Shown: positions 18,556 through 28,918, counted from the stretch's first letter. The stretch: 64,000 nucleotides of DNA from Oscillospiraceae bacterium (GCA_022795735.1 JAAWHG010000006.1:24174-88173), one strand, 5' to 3'. The notes: generated by a model not told the origin, from the letters alone. Program-made: numbers and translations.

Positions 18556-20994
18556 ATGTTTGTCGGAAAAGAAGACTTTAAGATCGCCTACCGCACCGCC
18601 TGCATCGACTTCGCGGGCAAGGCGCTGGAAGAGTGCAGCACCTATGAGAAATATGACGTGCTGGTCCAGTTAATCCGCAACCGCGCCTCCAAGGTCCGCA
18701 CCGAAACCCGTGAACGCATCAACTCCAACAAGGAAAAACAGGTCTACTATTTCTCCATGGAGTTCCTAATTGGGCGTCTGCTCAACAATTATCTGCTTAA
18801 CATGGGCATTCAGGACATCGTCCGCGCCGGCCTGCGCGACATGGGCGAAGACCTGGACCAGCTCTGCGAGATGGAGCGCGACCCCGGCCTGGGCAACGGC
18901 GGCTTGGGCCGTCTGGCCGCCTGTTTCCTGGACTCCATGGCCTTCCTGGGCGTCCCGGGCACCGGCATGGGCATCCGCTACCGGTTCGGCCTGTTCCAGC
19001 AGAAGCTGGTCAACGGCTACCAGACCGAGGTGCCCGACACCTGGCTGGACATGGGCTACCCCTGGGAGGACCCCCGGCCTGACCGCATTGTGACCGTCAA
19101 ATTCGGCGGCTACGTTGACCGGGTCTACCACGAGGAGAAAAGGGACAAGATCGAATACCAGTACAAGGGCTATCAGGAGATTCACGCGGTGCCCTACGAC
19201 GTGCCGGTGGTGGGCTACGGCCCCAAGACGGTCAACCGCCTGCGCCTGTGGTACGCCCAGCCCAAGGAGGAAAACTTCGACCTCGCCGCCTTCAACCGGG
19301 GCGACTACGCGGCAGCCGTCAAGCACCGCAATGAGGTGGAGGCCATCAGCTGCATCCTCTATCCCGACGACAGCAACTACGCGGGCCGCAAGCTCCGCCT
19401 TCAGCAGGAATACTTGCTGGTAGCCGCCGGAATCGGCGACATTGTCCACCGTTTCAAGCAGAGTTACGGCAAAAACAACTGGGACCTCCTTCCGGAAAAG
19501 GTGGTCATTCATATCAACGACACCCACCCCGCCCTCTGCGCGCCCGAGCTGATGCGCCTCTTGATGGACGAGGAGGGTCTGGAATGGGACGACGCCTGGG
19601 ACATCACCACCCGCACCATCGCCTACACCAACCACACCGTCATGCCCGAGGCGTTGGAAACATGGCCCATCGATCTGCTCCAGAGCATCCTGCCCCGCGT
19701 CTATATGATTATCGAGGAGATTGACCGCCGTTACCGCGAGAGCCTGCCCGCCGACGTCACCCCCGAGCAGCGGCAGAACACCGCGATCCTCTGGGGCGGC
19801 CAGGCCAAGATGGCCAACCTCTCCATTATCAGCTCCTTCTCGGTCAACGGCGTGGCCAGCCTGCACACCGACATTCTCAAATCCGACACGCTTCGGGACT
19901 TCTACGCCCTCTTCCCCGAGAAGTTCAACAACAAAACCAACGGCATCAGCCACCGCCGCTTCCTCATCGAGTCCAACCCCGGCCTGTCCAACCTCATCAC
20001 CAGCGCCATCGGCAGGACCTGGATTTTCAACCCCGATCATCTGGCCGACCTTCTGCCCTACAAGCAGGACGCGGTTTTCCTGGAGAAAATGGCGGCAGTC
20101 AAGCGGGGCAACAAGGTCCGTCTGGCGGCCTATATCAAGGAGCACAACGGCATCACCGTCGATCCGGACTCTGTCTTCGACATTCAGGTCAAGCGCATTC
20201 ACGCCTATAAGCGGCAGCTGCTCTTCGCCTTCAAGATCATGGACCTCTACAACCAGCTCAAAGAGGACCCGACGCTGGACATCGAGCCCCAGACCTTCAT
20301 CTTCGCCGGCAAGGCCGCGGGCAGCTACGCCTTCGCCAAGGAGTCCATCAAGCTCATCAACTCCATCGCCGACGTGGTCAACCATGATCCCGTCATCAGC
20401 AAGATCATGAAAGTGGTCTTCATCGAAAACTTCTGTGTCTCCAACGCCCAGCTCATCTACCCCGCCGCTGAAATCAGCGAGCAGATTTCCACCGCCGGCA
20501 AAGAGGCCAGCGGCACCGGCAACATGAAGTTCATGTTCAACGGCGCCATCACCCTCGGCACCATGGACGGCGCCAACGTCGAGATTCACTCCCTGGTGGG
20601 CGATGACAACATCCGCATCTTCGGCATGAACGCCGACGAGGCCGCCACGCTTCGGGCCAGCGGCAACTATTTCCCCATGGACCTCATCCATCAGGACCCC
20701 CGGCTCCGCCACATCACCGACCAGCTCATCAACGGCTTCTTCCACAAGTCCGGCAGCGACTTCTGGGGCATCCGGGACGCGCTGCTCAACTATGGCGACG
20801 AGTTCTTTGTCCTCAAGGACTTCGACGACTATGTCAAAACCTGGAACGAGCTGATTCAGTTCTACCGTGATCGCACCGCCTGGAATCAGGTTTCCCTGCA
20901 CAATATCGCCAAGTCCGGCTTCTTCTCCTCCGACCGCACCATCTCGGAGTACGCCAATGAGATTTGGAACGTTCACTGCGACAAGCGTTTATAA
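18556..20994 (+). CDS. glgP: Glycogen/maltodextrin phosphorylase
   Basis: An 812-residue GT35 enzyme that releases glucose 1-phosphate from glycogen ends using phosphate. The pyridoxal-phosphate site EASGTGNMKFMFNGAITLGT near the C-terminus carries the Schiff-base Lys; ERDPGLGNGGLGRLAACFLD near the N-terminus and HINDTHPAL are other hallmarks. Length is standard for bacterial phosphorylases. AAAGGAGACACAGT lies before the ATG. It follows glgB by 24 bases. Confidence 0.97.
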   Translation: MFVGKEDFKIAYRTACIDFAGKALEECSTYEKYDVLVQLIRNRASKVRTETRERINSNKEKQVYYFSMEFLIGRLLNNYLLNMGIQDIVRAGLRDMGEDLDQLCEMERDPGLGNGGLGRLAACFLDSMAFLGVPGTGMGIRYRFGLFQQKLVNGYQTEVPDTWLDMGYPWEDPRPDRIVTVKFGGYVDRVYHEEKRDKIEYQYKGYQEIHAVPYDVPVVGYGPKTVNRLRLWYAQPKEENFDLAAFNRGDYAAAVKHRNEVEAISCILYPDDSNYAGRKLRLQQEYLLVAAGIGDIVHRFKQSYGKNNWDLLPEKVVIHINDTHPALCAPELMRLLMDEEGLEWDDAWDITTRTIAYTNHTVMPEALETWPIDLLQSILPRVYMIIEEIDRRYRESLPADVTPEQRQNTAILWGGQAKMANLSIISSFSVNGVASLHTDILKSDTLRDFYALFPEKFNNKTNGISHRRFLIESNPGLSNLITSAIGRTWIFNPDHLADLLPYKQDAVFLEKMAAVKRGNKVRLAAYIKEHNGITVDPDSVFDIQVKRIHAYKRQLLFAFKIMDLYNQLKEDPTLDIEPQTFIFAGKAAGSYAFAKESIKLINSIADVVNHDPVISKIMKVVFIENFCVSNAQLIYPAAEISEQISTAGKEASGTGNMKFMFNGAITLGTMDGANVEIHSLVGDDNIRIFGMNADEAATLRASGNYFPMDLIHQDPRLRHITDQLINGFFHKSGSDFWGIRDALLNYGDEFFVLKDFDDYVKTWNELIQFYRDRTAWNQVSLHNIAKSGFFSSDRTISEYANEIWNVHCDKRL

Positions 20995-21057
20995 TCCCCG
21001 CCATTTCGCATCAGGACCTGCGTTTTCCCAGTCATCCCTTGTATGATTTGAACATAA

Positions 21058-21082
21058 GGGGGCGGCCGGCCGGGCCGCTCCC
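21058..21082 (+). repeat. Hairpin between glgP and glgC
   Basis: GGGGGCGGCC (21058-21067) pairs with GGCCGCTCCC (21073-21082), one wobble, 5-base loop, four bases before the glgC ribosome-binding site. It could protect the 3' end of the upstream message or modulate glgC translation. Confidence 0.6.
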
Positions 21083-21100
21083 AAGAAGGAGGAATTCATC

Positions 21101-22243
21101 TTGTCCAAGAAAGAATGCGTCGCTATGCTGTTGGCCGGCGGACAGGGCAGCCGCCTGCTGGCCCTGACTAAGAAGAACGCCAAGCCCGCAGTCGCCTTTG
21201 GCGGCAAATACCGCATCATCGACTTCAGCCTCTCCAACTGCGTCAACTCCGGCATCGACACCGTGGGCGTGCTGACCCAGTACCGCCCCATGATCCTCAA
21301 CCGTTACCTGGGCAACGGCGAGGCCTGGGACCTAGACACCCCTGACGGCGGCGTCCACGTCCTTCCTCCCTACGCCACCGAGGCGGGCGGACGCTGGTAT
21401 AACGGCACCGCCGACGCCATCTACCGCAACATCGACTTCATCGACAACTATGACCCCGAGTATGTCGTCATCCTCTCGGGCGACCACCTCTACAAGATGG
21501 ACTACAACGAGATGCTCGAATTCCACAAGGAGCGCAACGCCGACCTGACCGTCTCGGTCATCCCCGTTCCCTGGGAGGAGGCCAGCCGGTTCGGCGTCAT
21601 GAGCGTGGACGACGATAAAAACATCACCCGCTTTGCCGAAAAGCCCAAGGAACCCGAAAGCAATCTCGCCTCTATGGGCCTTTACATCTTCAACTGGGAT
21701 GTACTCCGCCGCGCTCTGGAGGAGGACCACGTCATTGCCGACAGCGACCACGACTTCGGCAAAAATCTCATTCCCAAGCTGTTGGGTGAGGGCAAAAAGC
21801 TGTGCGCCTACACCTTCCGGGGCTACTGGCAGGACGTGGGCACCATCGACAGCTACTATTCCAGCCAGATGGCCCTGCTGGAGGAAAACCCTGAGTTCGA
21901 CATTTTTGAGGACAACATGCGCATCTTCTCCAACTCCAACGTGGAGCCGCCCCACTATGCGGGCGAAAACGCCGTCATCAGCGGCAGCCTGGTTTGCAAC
22001 GGCTGCATCATTCTGGGAACGGTCAAGCACTCCATCCTCTCCCCCGGCGTCTACGTCGGCGCGGACGCGTTGGTAGAGGACTCCATTCTGCTGCCCAACG
22101 TCCGGGTAGAGGCCGGCGCGCGCGTCTTCCAGGCCATCGCCGGCGAGGGCGCGGTCGTCGAGGCGGGAGCCTGCTTCGCCGGCGGCAACGCCAAGGAAAA
22201 GATCGCCCTCATCGGCGACAGCGAACACTTCAAGAGTCTGTAA
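21101..22243 (+). CDS. glgC: Glucose-1-phosphate adenylyltransferase, catalytic subunit
   Basis: A 380-residue nucleotidyltransferase that makes ADP-glucose from glucose 1-phosphate and ATP, the committed step of glycogen synthesis. The N-terminal loop [31 protein letters not shown] and the sugar-binding FAEKPKEP are intact, followed by a C-terminal left-handed beta-helix. The start is TTG (SKKECV follows) with AAGGAGG eight bases upstream. It pairs with the adjacent glgD, as in Bacillus and Clostridia. Confidence 0.96.
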   Translation: MSKKECVAMLLAGGQGSRLLALTKKNAKPAVAFGGKYRIIDFSLSNCVNSGIDTVGVLTQYRPMILNRYLGNGEAWDLDTPDGGVHVLPPYATEAGGRWYNGTADAIYRNIDFIDNYDPEYVVILSGDHLYKMDYNEMLEFHKERNADLTVSVIPVPWEEASRFGVMSVDDDKNITRFAEKPKEPESNLASMGLYIFNWDVLRRALEEDHVIADSDHDFGKNLIPKLLGEGKKLCAYTFRGYWQDVGTIDSYYSSQMALLEENPEFDIFEDNMRIFSNSNVEPPHYAGENAVISGSLVCNGCIILGTVKHSILSPGVYVGADALVEDSILLPNVRVEAGARVFQAIAGEGAVVEAGACFAGGNAKEKIALIGDSEHFKSL

Positions 22244-22258
22244 AGGGGGATTGGAACT

Positions 22259-23365
22259 ATGAAACGCATGATGGGTCTGGTATGCACCAACTATACGGAC
22301 GGCGACTTTGGCCTGCTGACCAAAGATCGCCCCATTGCCTCCATCCCCTACGGCGGCCGCTACCGCCTTGTGGATTTCCCCCTCTCCAACATGGTCAACT
22401 CCGGCATCACCACCGTCGGCCTCATCACCCCGCACCGTTACCGCAGCCTGCTCGACCATGTGGGCAACGGCAAGGAATGGGCCCTGGGCCGCCGGGTGGG
22501 CGGTATGTTCATCCTCCCTGGCTCCATTTACGGCATGCGCAACAGCAACGGCAAGTTCCTGCTCCGCGACCTGTTGGGCAACCACTCCTTCTTTGAGCGC
22601 ACCGCCCGGGAGCTGGTGGTCATCTCGGCCAGCAGCACCGTCTTCAACATTGATTTCCGCCAGGTGGCCGAAGCCCATGAGAAGTCCGGCGCCTCCATTA
22701 CCCTGCTCTACAAGCACATGGACGACGGCGCCTCCGGCAAGTCCCCCTCTCTGGTCTGCGACGACACCAACCGCGTCACCGCCGTGAACACCGGCGAGAC
22801 GGGAGCGGCCAACGTTTTCATGGACACCATGATTATCGACCGGGAGTTGCTGCTGCGCTTCCTCGATTGGTACAAAAACCAGAGCTACCTGGACCTGCTG
22901 GACATCATCCGCGAGGACCTCGAGCAAATCCGGGTCTATGGCTACGCGTTTGACGGCTATGTCCGCAGCATCACCAACGCCACCGACTATATGTCGGCCA
23001 GCATGGAGCTTCTCAACCCCCAGGTGATAAAAGAGCTCTTTATGGGCGAGCGCCAGATTCACACCAAGGTCCAGGACGCCCACCCCGCCAAGTACGGCCC
23101 CAACGGCTCCAGCCGCAACGCCATGATCGCCACCGGCTGTGTCATCAAGGGCACCATTGAAAACACGATTGTCTTCCGCGGCTGCACCGTGGAAGAGGGC
23201 GCCGTGGTCCGCAACAGCGTGCTGCTGCCCAATACGGTGCTCGAAGAGGGCGTCGTACTCGACCGCGTGATCTGCGACAAATTCTCCCACATATCCAAAG
23301 GGGTTACCCTCACCGGCACCGTCGAAAGGCCCTTGATTGTCAACCTCCGGGAGACAAAAAAATAA
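22259..23365 (+). CDS. glgD: Glucose-1-phosphate adenylyltransferase subunit GlgD
   Basis: A 368-residue paralogue of GlgC, the regulatory or non-catalytic partner in GlgCD complexes. It begins MKRMMGLVCTNYTDGDFG, where the G-G-x-G-T/S-R nucleotide loop of GlgC is absent, as expected for GlgD, while SIPYGGRYRLVDFPLSNMVN and a C-terminal beta-helix are kept. AAAGGGGGA precedes the ATG. It lies 15 bases after glgC. Confidence 0.93.
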   Translation: MKRMMGLVCTNYTDGDFGLLTKDRPIASIPYGGRYRLVDFPLSNMVNSGITTVGLITPHRYRSLLDHVGNGKEWALGRRVGGMFILPGSIYGMRNSNGKFLLRDLLGNHSFFERTARELVVISASSTVFNIDFRQVAEAHEKSGASITLLYKHMDDGASGKSPSLVCDDTNRVTAVNTGETGAANVFMDTMIIDRELLLRFLDWYKNQSYLDLLDIIREDLEQIRVYGYAFDGYVRSITNATDYMSASMELLNPQVIKELFMGERQIHTKVQDAHPAKYGPNGSSRNAMIATGCVIKGTIENTIVFRGCTVEEGAVVRNSVLLPNTVLEEGVVLDRVICDKFSHISKGVTLTGTVERPLIVNLRETKK

Positions 23366-23393
23366 GCCGGTACATGCCCAAAGGAGGTCCATT

Positions 23394-24857
23394 ATGAACG
23401 TATTATTCGCCACCTTTGAAGCGATTCCCTTTGTCAAGACGGGCGGATTGGGCGACGTGGGCGGTACCCTGCCCAAGGCGCTCCAGGCCGCCGGCGCGGA
23501 CATCCGGGTCATCCTCCCCAAATTCGCCACCATCCCCCAGGAGTTCCTCGACAAAATGACCCACCTCACCGACTTCCCCCTGCTGCTCAGCTGGCGGAGC
23601 CAGTACTGCGGCATTGAGAAGCTGGAATATGACGGCATTACATGGTACTTCGTGGACAACGAGTACTACTTTGGCCGCAGCTATCCCTACGGCTTTTTTG
23701 ACGACGGCGAACGCATCGCCTTCTTCGCCAAGGCGGTCTGCGAGTGTATCGCGCACCTGGACTTCAAGCCCGACATTCTCCACTGCAACGACTGGCACAC
23801 CGCCCTGAGCTGCGTCTTCCTCCGGGAGAACTTCCGGGAGTGGGAGGGCTACGGCGGCATCAAAACCGTCTTCACCATCCACAACCTCAAGTTCCAGGGA
23901 AAGTACGCCTCCTCCGTTCTGGGCAACGTCCTGGGACTGCACGACTGCCCGGCGGCGCGTAACCAGCTCCTTCAGGGCGACGCCGTCAACTATATGCGCG
24001 GCGCGCTCAACTACGCCGACCGCATCACCACCGTCAGCCCCACCTATGCCTGGGAGATCTGCACCGACTTCTACGGCGAGGGCTGCAACGACATCTTCAA
24101 CCGCCGCAAGAGCATCCTCTCCGGCATTCTCAACGGCATCGACCAGGAGACCTACGATCCGAAAAAGCTTGAGGTCCCCTTCGACCAGGACCACCTGGCG
24201 GGCAAAGCCGAAAACAAGCGCCGCCTCCAGGAAAAGCTCGGATTTCAACAGGACCCGGACATTCCCCTCATCGGCGTCATCAGCCGCCTGACCGATCAAA
24301 AGGGCTTCGATCTGGTCAACTATATCCTCCCCGAGCTGCTCGAGTCCGACGTCCAGCTGGCCGTTCTGGGCACGGGGCAGAAGGAGTACGAGGATGCCTT
24401 CAAATACTTCGCCAGCCAATATCCGGAGAAGGTGTCGGCCAATATTCTCTTCTCCGAACCGCTGAGCATTGAGTTCTACGCGAGCTGCGACATGATTCTG
24501 GTTCCCAGCCTGTTTGAGCCCTGCGGTCTGAGCCAGATGATCGCCATGCGCTACGGCACCCTGCCCGTCGTTCGCGAAACCGGCGGCCTCAAGGACAGCG
24601 TCCTTCCCTACAACCAGTACACCGGCGAGGGCAACGGCTTCAGCTTTGCCAACTACAACGCCCACGAGCTGCTGTTTACCATCCAGCGGGCCATCAAGCT
24701 CTTCCAGGAGGACCGTCCCGCCTGGGATCAGCTGGTGCAGAACGCTTTCGCCGCCGACTTCTGCTGGGAGAACTCCGCCGGGCAATATATGGCGCTCTAC
24801 CGCGACCTTCTGACCCCGCCGTCTCCCCCGGACGAGGACGAACCGGCCAGCGAATAA
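23394..24857 (+). CDS. glgA: Glycogen synthase (ADP-glucose type)
   Basis: A 487-residue GT5 glycosyltransferase that adds glucose from ADP-glucose to glycogen ends. The ADP-glucose motif KTGGLGDVGGTLPKAL is at residues 15-30; HCNDWHTAL, SRLTDQKGFDL and the C-terminal EPCGLSQMIAMRYGTLPVVR are standard. I start at ATG 23394, six bases after AAGGAGG (23381-23387); a longer frame overlapping glgD has no such site. Confidence 0.96.
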   Translation: MNVLFATFEAIPFVKTGGLGDVGGTLPKALQAAGADIRVILPKFATIPQEFLDKMTHLTDFPLLLSWRSQYCGIEKLEYDGITWYFVDNEYYFGRSYPYGFFDDGERIAFFAKAVCECIAHLDFKPDILHCNDWHTALSCVFLRENFREWEGYGGIKTVFTIHNLKFQGKYASSVLGNVLGLHDCPAARNQLLQGDAVNYMRGALNYADRITTVSPTYAWEICTDFYGEGCNDIFNRRKSILSGILNGIDQETYDPKKLEVPFDQDHLAGKAENKRRLQEKLGFQQDPDIPLIGVISRLTDQKGFDLVNYILPELLESDVQLAVLGTGQKEYEDAFKYFASQYPEKVSANILFSEPLSIEFYASCDMILVPSLFEPCGLSQMIAMRYGTLPVVRETGGLKDSVLPYNQYTGEGNGFSFANYNAHELLFTIQRAIKLFQEDRPAWDQLVQNAFAADFCWENSAGQYMALYRDLLTPPSPPDEDEPASE

Positions 24858-24864
24858 ACACACC

Positions 24865-24897
24865 GGGCGCGTTGCAAAGACATTTTGCAGCGCGCCC
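24865..24897. repeat. 14-bp hairpin after glgA
   Basis: Arms 24865-24878 and 24884-24897 (GGGCGCGTTGCAAA with one wobble partner), 5-base loop, no T-run. It may partly terminate or stabilise the glycogen transcript before the GH13-GH77 gene. Confidence 0.65.
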
Positions 24898-24973
24898 CTC
24901 CCTAAGCGCTGTCTGAGTCCAATCAGGCAAGACGCGAATGGAAACGCAAATCAATCGAGAGAGGATTCCAACT

Positions 24974-27900
24974 ATGTACGCATATCACAATTCCCAATCC
25001 CCGGACTACCGCCAGCCCTTCGGCGCAGTCCCCGTGGGGACAGAGCTGAGGCTTTGGCTCGATGTGATCGACCCGGTGCCGGGACAGAAATGCTTTGTGC
25101 GCCACTGGCAGAACGGCAAGGGCATCCTCCTGGTCCCCATGCACTGCGACGCCTGGGGAGGGCGGGCGCGGTTCTCGGTAACCATCCAGGTCCCCGACGA
25201 GCCCGGTCTGCTTTGGTACAGCTTTGTGCTGGAGGGCTTCGACGGACGCACCTTCTACGGCTGCAACGCCGACGGCTTGGGCGGCGAGGGCCAGATGTAC
25301 GGCAGCAGCCCCAAGTCCTACCAGGTGACCGTCTATCTCCCCAGCCGCACGCCTGACTGGTTCAAGGACGGCATCGCCTATCAAATCTTCCCCGACCGCT
25401 TCTTCCGCGGAAAGGACTGGCTTCAGCGGCAGGCCGATTCCATCCGTCCCGACGGCTGGCAGGGTCCCAAGCGCGTCCTGCGCCTTGACTGGGACGACAC
25501 CCCCCACTACGACCGCTTAGAGAATAACGACATTGACCGCTGGGACAGCTTCGGCGGCACCCTCGAGGGCATTCGTGAAAAACTCCCCTATCTAAAAAAT
25601 CTGGGCGTTTCAGTTCTCTACCTCAACCCCATCTTCGAGGCCGCCAGCAACCACAAGTACGACACCGCCGACTATCTCCGGGTCGATCCCTCCCTTGGCG
25701 ACGACGAGAGCTTCCAGGCCCTGATCGACAGCGCCAAGGCCCTCGGTATTCATATCATCCTCGACGGCGTCTTCAACCACACCGGCGCGGACAGCAAATA
25801 TTTCAACCTTCGCGGCAACTACGGTCCCGGCGGCGCGGCCCAGGACCCCGACTCCCCCTATGCCTCCTGGTTCCGCTTCCGCCATTGGCCCGACAATTAC
25901 GAATGCTGGTGGGGGGTCAAGGACCTGCCCAACGTCGAGGAAAGCGATCCGGGTTACCGGGAATTTATCACCGGCAAAGACGGCGTCATCCGCCACTGGC
26001 TCAAGAAGGGAATCGGCGGCTGGCGGCTGGACGTGGCCGACGAGCTGCCCGACGAGTTCATCGCGGACATCCGTGCCGCCATGGAAGCCGAAAATCCCGA
26101 CAGCGTCCTGCTGGGCGAGGTGTGGGAGGACGCCTCCAACAAGGTCAGCTATGACCGCCAGCGGAAATACCTCCTGGGTCAGGAGCTGCATTCCACCATG
26201 AACTACCCCTTCCGTCAGGCGGGGATGGACTATATGCTGGGCCGCATCTCTCCCCAATGGCTGTGCCGCCTGATGATGAGCCTGATGGAAAATTACCCCA
26301 AGGAAAACTTCTACGGCGCCCTCAACCTGATTGGTTCCCACGACCGCGCCCGCATCCTGACCCTCCTGGGCGACCCCCCGAATCAGGACGACCTGTCCCC
26401 GCTGGACCGCGAACGCTACCGCCTGCCGCCGGAAAAGCTCGGGCTGGCCAGACGGCGTCTCGAGCTGCTGAGCCTGATACAATTCACCATGCCCGGCGTG
26501 CCCTGCATCTACTACGGCGACGAAGCCGGAGCCCAAGGCTTTACCGACCCTTACAACCGCGGAACCTTCCCTTGGGGGCATGAGGACGGGGCGCTCCGCA
26601 ATCATTACCGCGACATCACCACCCTCCGCCGCCACTATCCGGCGCTGACCAGCGGCAGCTATCAGCCCCAGGCGTTCTGCACCCATGTCTACGGATGCCG
26701 CCGGGAGCTGGACGGAACCGTCATTCAGCTCCTTCTCAACCGCGCCATTTTCCAGCAGGAGACCGAGACGGTAACCCTCCCCGCCGAGGCCCCCTACGCG
26801 CTGGATCTGCTCACCGCCCGCTGGTACGAGGCCAAGGACGGCCAGCTCACGGTGGAGCTGCCCCCGCTGAACGCGCTGCTCCTCCTCTGGAAGCAGGAAC
26901 AGCCCAAAAGGGCCCCCCGGACGCGTTCCGCCGGCGTGATCTGCCCCGTCGCCGCGCTCCCCGCCGGCAATGGAAAGCCAACTCTGACCGACGGCAAGCA
27001 CTTTATTGATTTTCTTCACCAGGCCGGACAGCGGCTCTGGCAGGTGCTGCCCATCAACCCGGTGGGTCTGGGCAACTCCCCCTATTACAGTCCCGCCTCC
27101 TTCGCGGGAGACCCGGCCTTTATCGACCGCGGCGAAGAGCCGGACTGGTCTGGACTGGACGCCTTCTGTGCAGAGAACGCCTGGTGGCTGGACGACTACG
27201 CCCTCTATACGGCATTGAAGCCGGTTTATGACAACCGCCCCTGGTACGCGTGGCCGGAGGCCGCCCGCAAACGCACCGGCCTGCCCGCCCTCCGCGAGGC
27301 CCACGCCGCCGCCATTGCCGAAGCCAAACGGGATCAATATTGGTTCTGGACCCAGTGGGCCAGCCTGAAGGACTACGCCCATGCCCACGGCGTCACTCTG
27401 ATCGGCGATCTGCCGCTGGGCGTCTCCGACGACTCCGCCGACGTCTGGGCCTCGCCAGAGCAGTTCCAGCTCGACGAGACGGGCCGCCCCAGCAAGGTGG
27501 CCGGCGTTCCGCCCGATTATTTCAATCCCGACGGTCAGAGCTGGGGCAATCCCATTTATGACTGGGAGGCCATGGCGCGAGACGGCTACGCCTGGTGGGT
27601 CCGCCGGATTCGCCACGCGCTGGATGTCTATGACTTCCTCCGCCTGGACCACTTCCGGGGCTTCTCGGAGTATTTCGCCATCCCCGCCGGACAGCCCGCC
27701 TCCGAGGGACTCTGGCAGATGGGGCCGGGAATGGCGCTGTTTGAGGCCCTTGAGAAGTCTCTGGGCGGCACGCCTCCCATTTTAGGCGAGGACCTGGGGC
27801 ACCTCGACGCCGAGGTCTACAACCTGCTCCGGCAAAGCGGTTTCCCTGGCATGGACGTCTTCCAGTTTGAGCGGCACAAGATGGAGACCGCCAGCCCCGA

Positions 27901-28213
27901 GGACGCGCGGGAACGCATCTATTACGGCTCCACCCACGACAGCGCCACTCTGCGCGCTTGGTGCGAGGCCAGCTTCCCCGAGGAGGACCCGGCGGCCAAG
28001 AGCGACGAGATTCTCCGCTGGCTCTATCACTCCGAGGCCACTTGGGTTTTGACCCAGCTTCAGGACCTTCTCGGACTGGGTGACGAGGCCCGCTATAATT
28101 CCCCCGGCACCGTCGGCCCGCACAACTGGAGCTGGCGGGCACAGCCGGAACAGCTTACCCCAGATATTGCGAATAAGTTTGAATCCCTTGCCAGGGAGGC
28201 AAACCGCATCTAA
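24974..28213 (+). CDS. GH13 alpha-glucanase fused to GH77 4-alpha-glucanotransferase
   Basis: A 1079-residue fusion. Residues about 1-125 form a beta-sandwich carbohydrate-binding module of the neopullulanase type. Residues about 130-640 are a GH13 barrel with YQIFPDRF, DGVFNHTG, nucleophile Asp353 (GWRLDVADE), acid/base Glu382 (LLGEVWED) and Asp457 (GSHD). Residues about 650-1079 are a MalQ-like GH77 domain with LWQVLPINPVGLGNSPYY, FLRLDHFRGFSEYF, ILGEDLGHLD and GSTHDSATLRAW. It should hydrolyse or trim dextrins and shuffle glucan chains in the cytoplasm (no signal peptide). Start at MYAYHNS, where AGAGAGG lies nine bases upstream. It closes the glycogen operon, about 116 bases after glgA. 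Confidence 0.92.
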   Translation: MYAYHNSQSPDYRQPFGAVPVGTELRLWLDVIDPVPGQKCFVRHWQNGKGILLVPMHCDAWGGRARFSVTIQVPDEPGLLWYSFVLEGFDGRTFYGCNADGLGGEGQMYGSSPKSYQVTVYLPSRTPDWFKDGIAYQIFPDRFFRGKDWLQRQADSIRPDGWQGPKRVLRLDWDDTPHYDRLENNDIDRWDSFGGTLEGIREKLPYLKNLGVSVLYLNPIFEAASNHKYDTADYLRVDPSLGDDESFQALIDSAKALGIHIILDGVFNHTGADSKYFNLRGNYGPGGAAQDPDSPYASWFRFRHWPDNYECWWGVKDLPNVEESDPGYREFITGKDGVIRHWLKKGIGGWRLDVADELPDEFIADIRAAMEAENPDSVLLGEVWEDASNKVSYDRQRKYLLGQELHSTMNYPFRQAGMDYMLGRISPQWLCRLMMSLMENYPKENFYGALNLIGSHDRARILTLLGDPPNQDDLSPLDRERYRLPPEKLGLARRRLELLSLIQFTMPGVPCIYYGDEAGAQGFTDPYNRGTFPWGHEDGALRNHYRDITTLRRHYPALTSGSYQPQAFCTHVYGCRRELDGTVIQLLLNRAIFQQETETVTLPAEAPYALDLLTARWYEAKDGQLTVELPPLNALLLLWKQEQPKRAPRTRSAGVICPVAALPAGNGKPTLTDGKHFIDFLHQAGQRLWQVLPINPVGLGNSPYYSPASFAGDPAFIDRGEEPDWSGLDAFCAENAWWLDDYALYTALKPVYDNRPWYAWPEAARKRTGLPALREAHAAAIAEAKRDQYWFWTQWASLKDYAHAHGVTLIGDLPLGVSDDSADVWASPEQFQLDETGRPSKVAGVPPDYFNPDGQSWGNPIYDWEAMARDGYAWWVRRIRHALDVYDFLRLDHFRGFSEYFAIPAGQPASEGLWQMGPGMALFEALEKSLGGTPPILGEDLGHLDAEVYNLLRQSGFPGMDVFQFERHKMETASPEDARERIYYGSTHDSATLRAWCEASFPEEDPAAKSDEILRWLYHSEATWVLTQLQDLLGLGDEARYNSPGTVGPHNWSWRAQPEQLTPDIANKFESLAREANRI

Positions 28214-28216
28214 TGT

Positions 28217-28258
28217 AAAAATCGGGCGTGCCGCAGAAAGAACCTCTGCGGCACGCCC
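28217..28258 (-). terminator. Strong terminator between convergent genes
   Basis: Perfect 14-bp stem (28224-28237 with 28245-28258, GGGCGTGCCGCAGA) and 7-base loop. On the minus strand the stem is followed by an ATTTTT run (28217-28222), so it serves the HAD gene; it probably also stops the glycogen operon. Confidence 0.85.
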
Positions 28259-28279
28259 TTCGACAGTTATGTTCCGCCC

Positions 28280-28918
28280 CTACAGGGCGGCCAGCATTTC
28301 AGAAAGCGCCTCCACGCTTTCAGCGATGTACTCCGCCTCCGACAGCTCCTCTCGGCTGCCGTAGCCGTACAGCACCCCCAAACAGGGGATTTCGTTGGCG
28401 TGTGCGCCTTCCACATCGTGACAGCGGTCCCCCACCAGCAGGACCCGTTCCGGTTTGAGCGTTTCCAGCGCCTGCGCCACCACCTCGGCCTTGGTGGCGC
28501 GGGTCCTCTCATCCAACGCGCTGCCCACGATGGCGGTAAAATAATGGGAGAGCCCAAAATGTTCCAGGATGGTCCTGGCAAAGGGCTCGGGCTTGCTTGT
28601 GGTCACCGCCGCCTGCCGCCCGGAGGCCAAAAGACGTTCCAGCATGTCCGGCACGCCGTCGTACACCCGGTTCTCAAACATCCCGTCTTTCTTAAAATAG
28701 ACCTGGAACCGCCGCACCAGGGCGGCCGCCTCCTCGCCGCCGATGCCGAAAGCCGCCTGAAGCTCGGTGGTCAGCGGCGGCCCGATAAACCGCATCAGTT
28801 CCTTTTCCGGCGGGACCGGCATTCCCTCCCCCTCCAGCGCGAAACGAACGGCGTTCAGGATGCCGGGGGCCGAATCGGTCAGCGTCCCGTCCAGGTCAAA
28901 AAAAATGGTATCGTACAT
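28280..28918 (-). CDS. HAD superfamily phosphatase (phosphoglycolate phosphatase-like)
   Basis: A 212-residue HAD hydrolase with motif I FFDLDGTLTDS (nucleophile Asp), motif II AAVTTSKP, motif III Lys in ATKAEV and motif IV LLVGDRCHDVEGA. The cap region RFIGPPL fits the Gph/PpaX-like group, whose substrates include phosphoglycolate, pyrophosphate and nucleotides. Motif IV carries GDRCHD where GDxxxD is normal, so the site is complete. I start at MYDTIFFD, which has AAGGAGG four to five bases upstream. It is divergent from the SLH lipoprotein gene. Confidence 0.9.
   Translation of the reverse strand: MYDTIFFDLDGTLTDSAPGILNAVRFALEGEGMPVPPEKELMRFIGPPLTTELQAAFGIGGEEAAALVRRFQVYFKKDGMFENRVYDGVPDMLERLLASGRQAAVTTSKPEPFARTILEHFGLSHYFTAIVGSALDERTRATKAEVVAQALETLKPERVLLVGDRCHDVEGAHANEIPCLGVLYGYGSREELSEAEYIAESVEALSEMLAAL

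Noticed and set aside
18766..20976. 736-codon minus-strand frame opposite glgP, and similar ones opposite glgC/glgD, pheT and argG
   Set aside because: Same shadow effect; the sense genes are complete and recognised.
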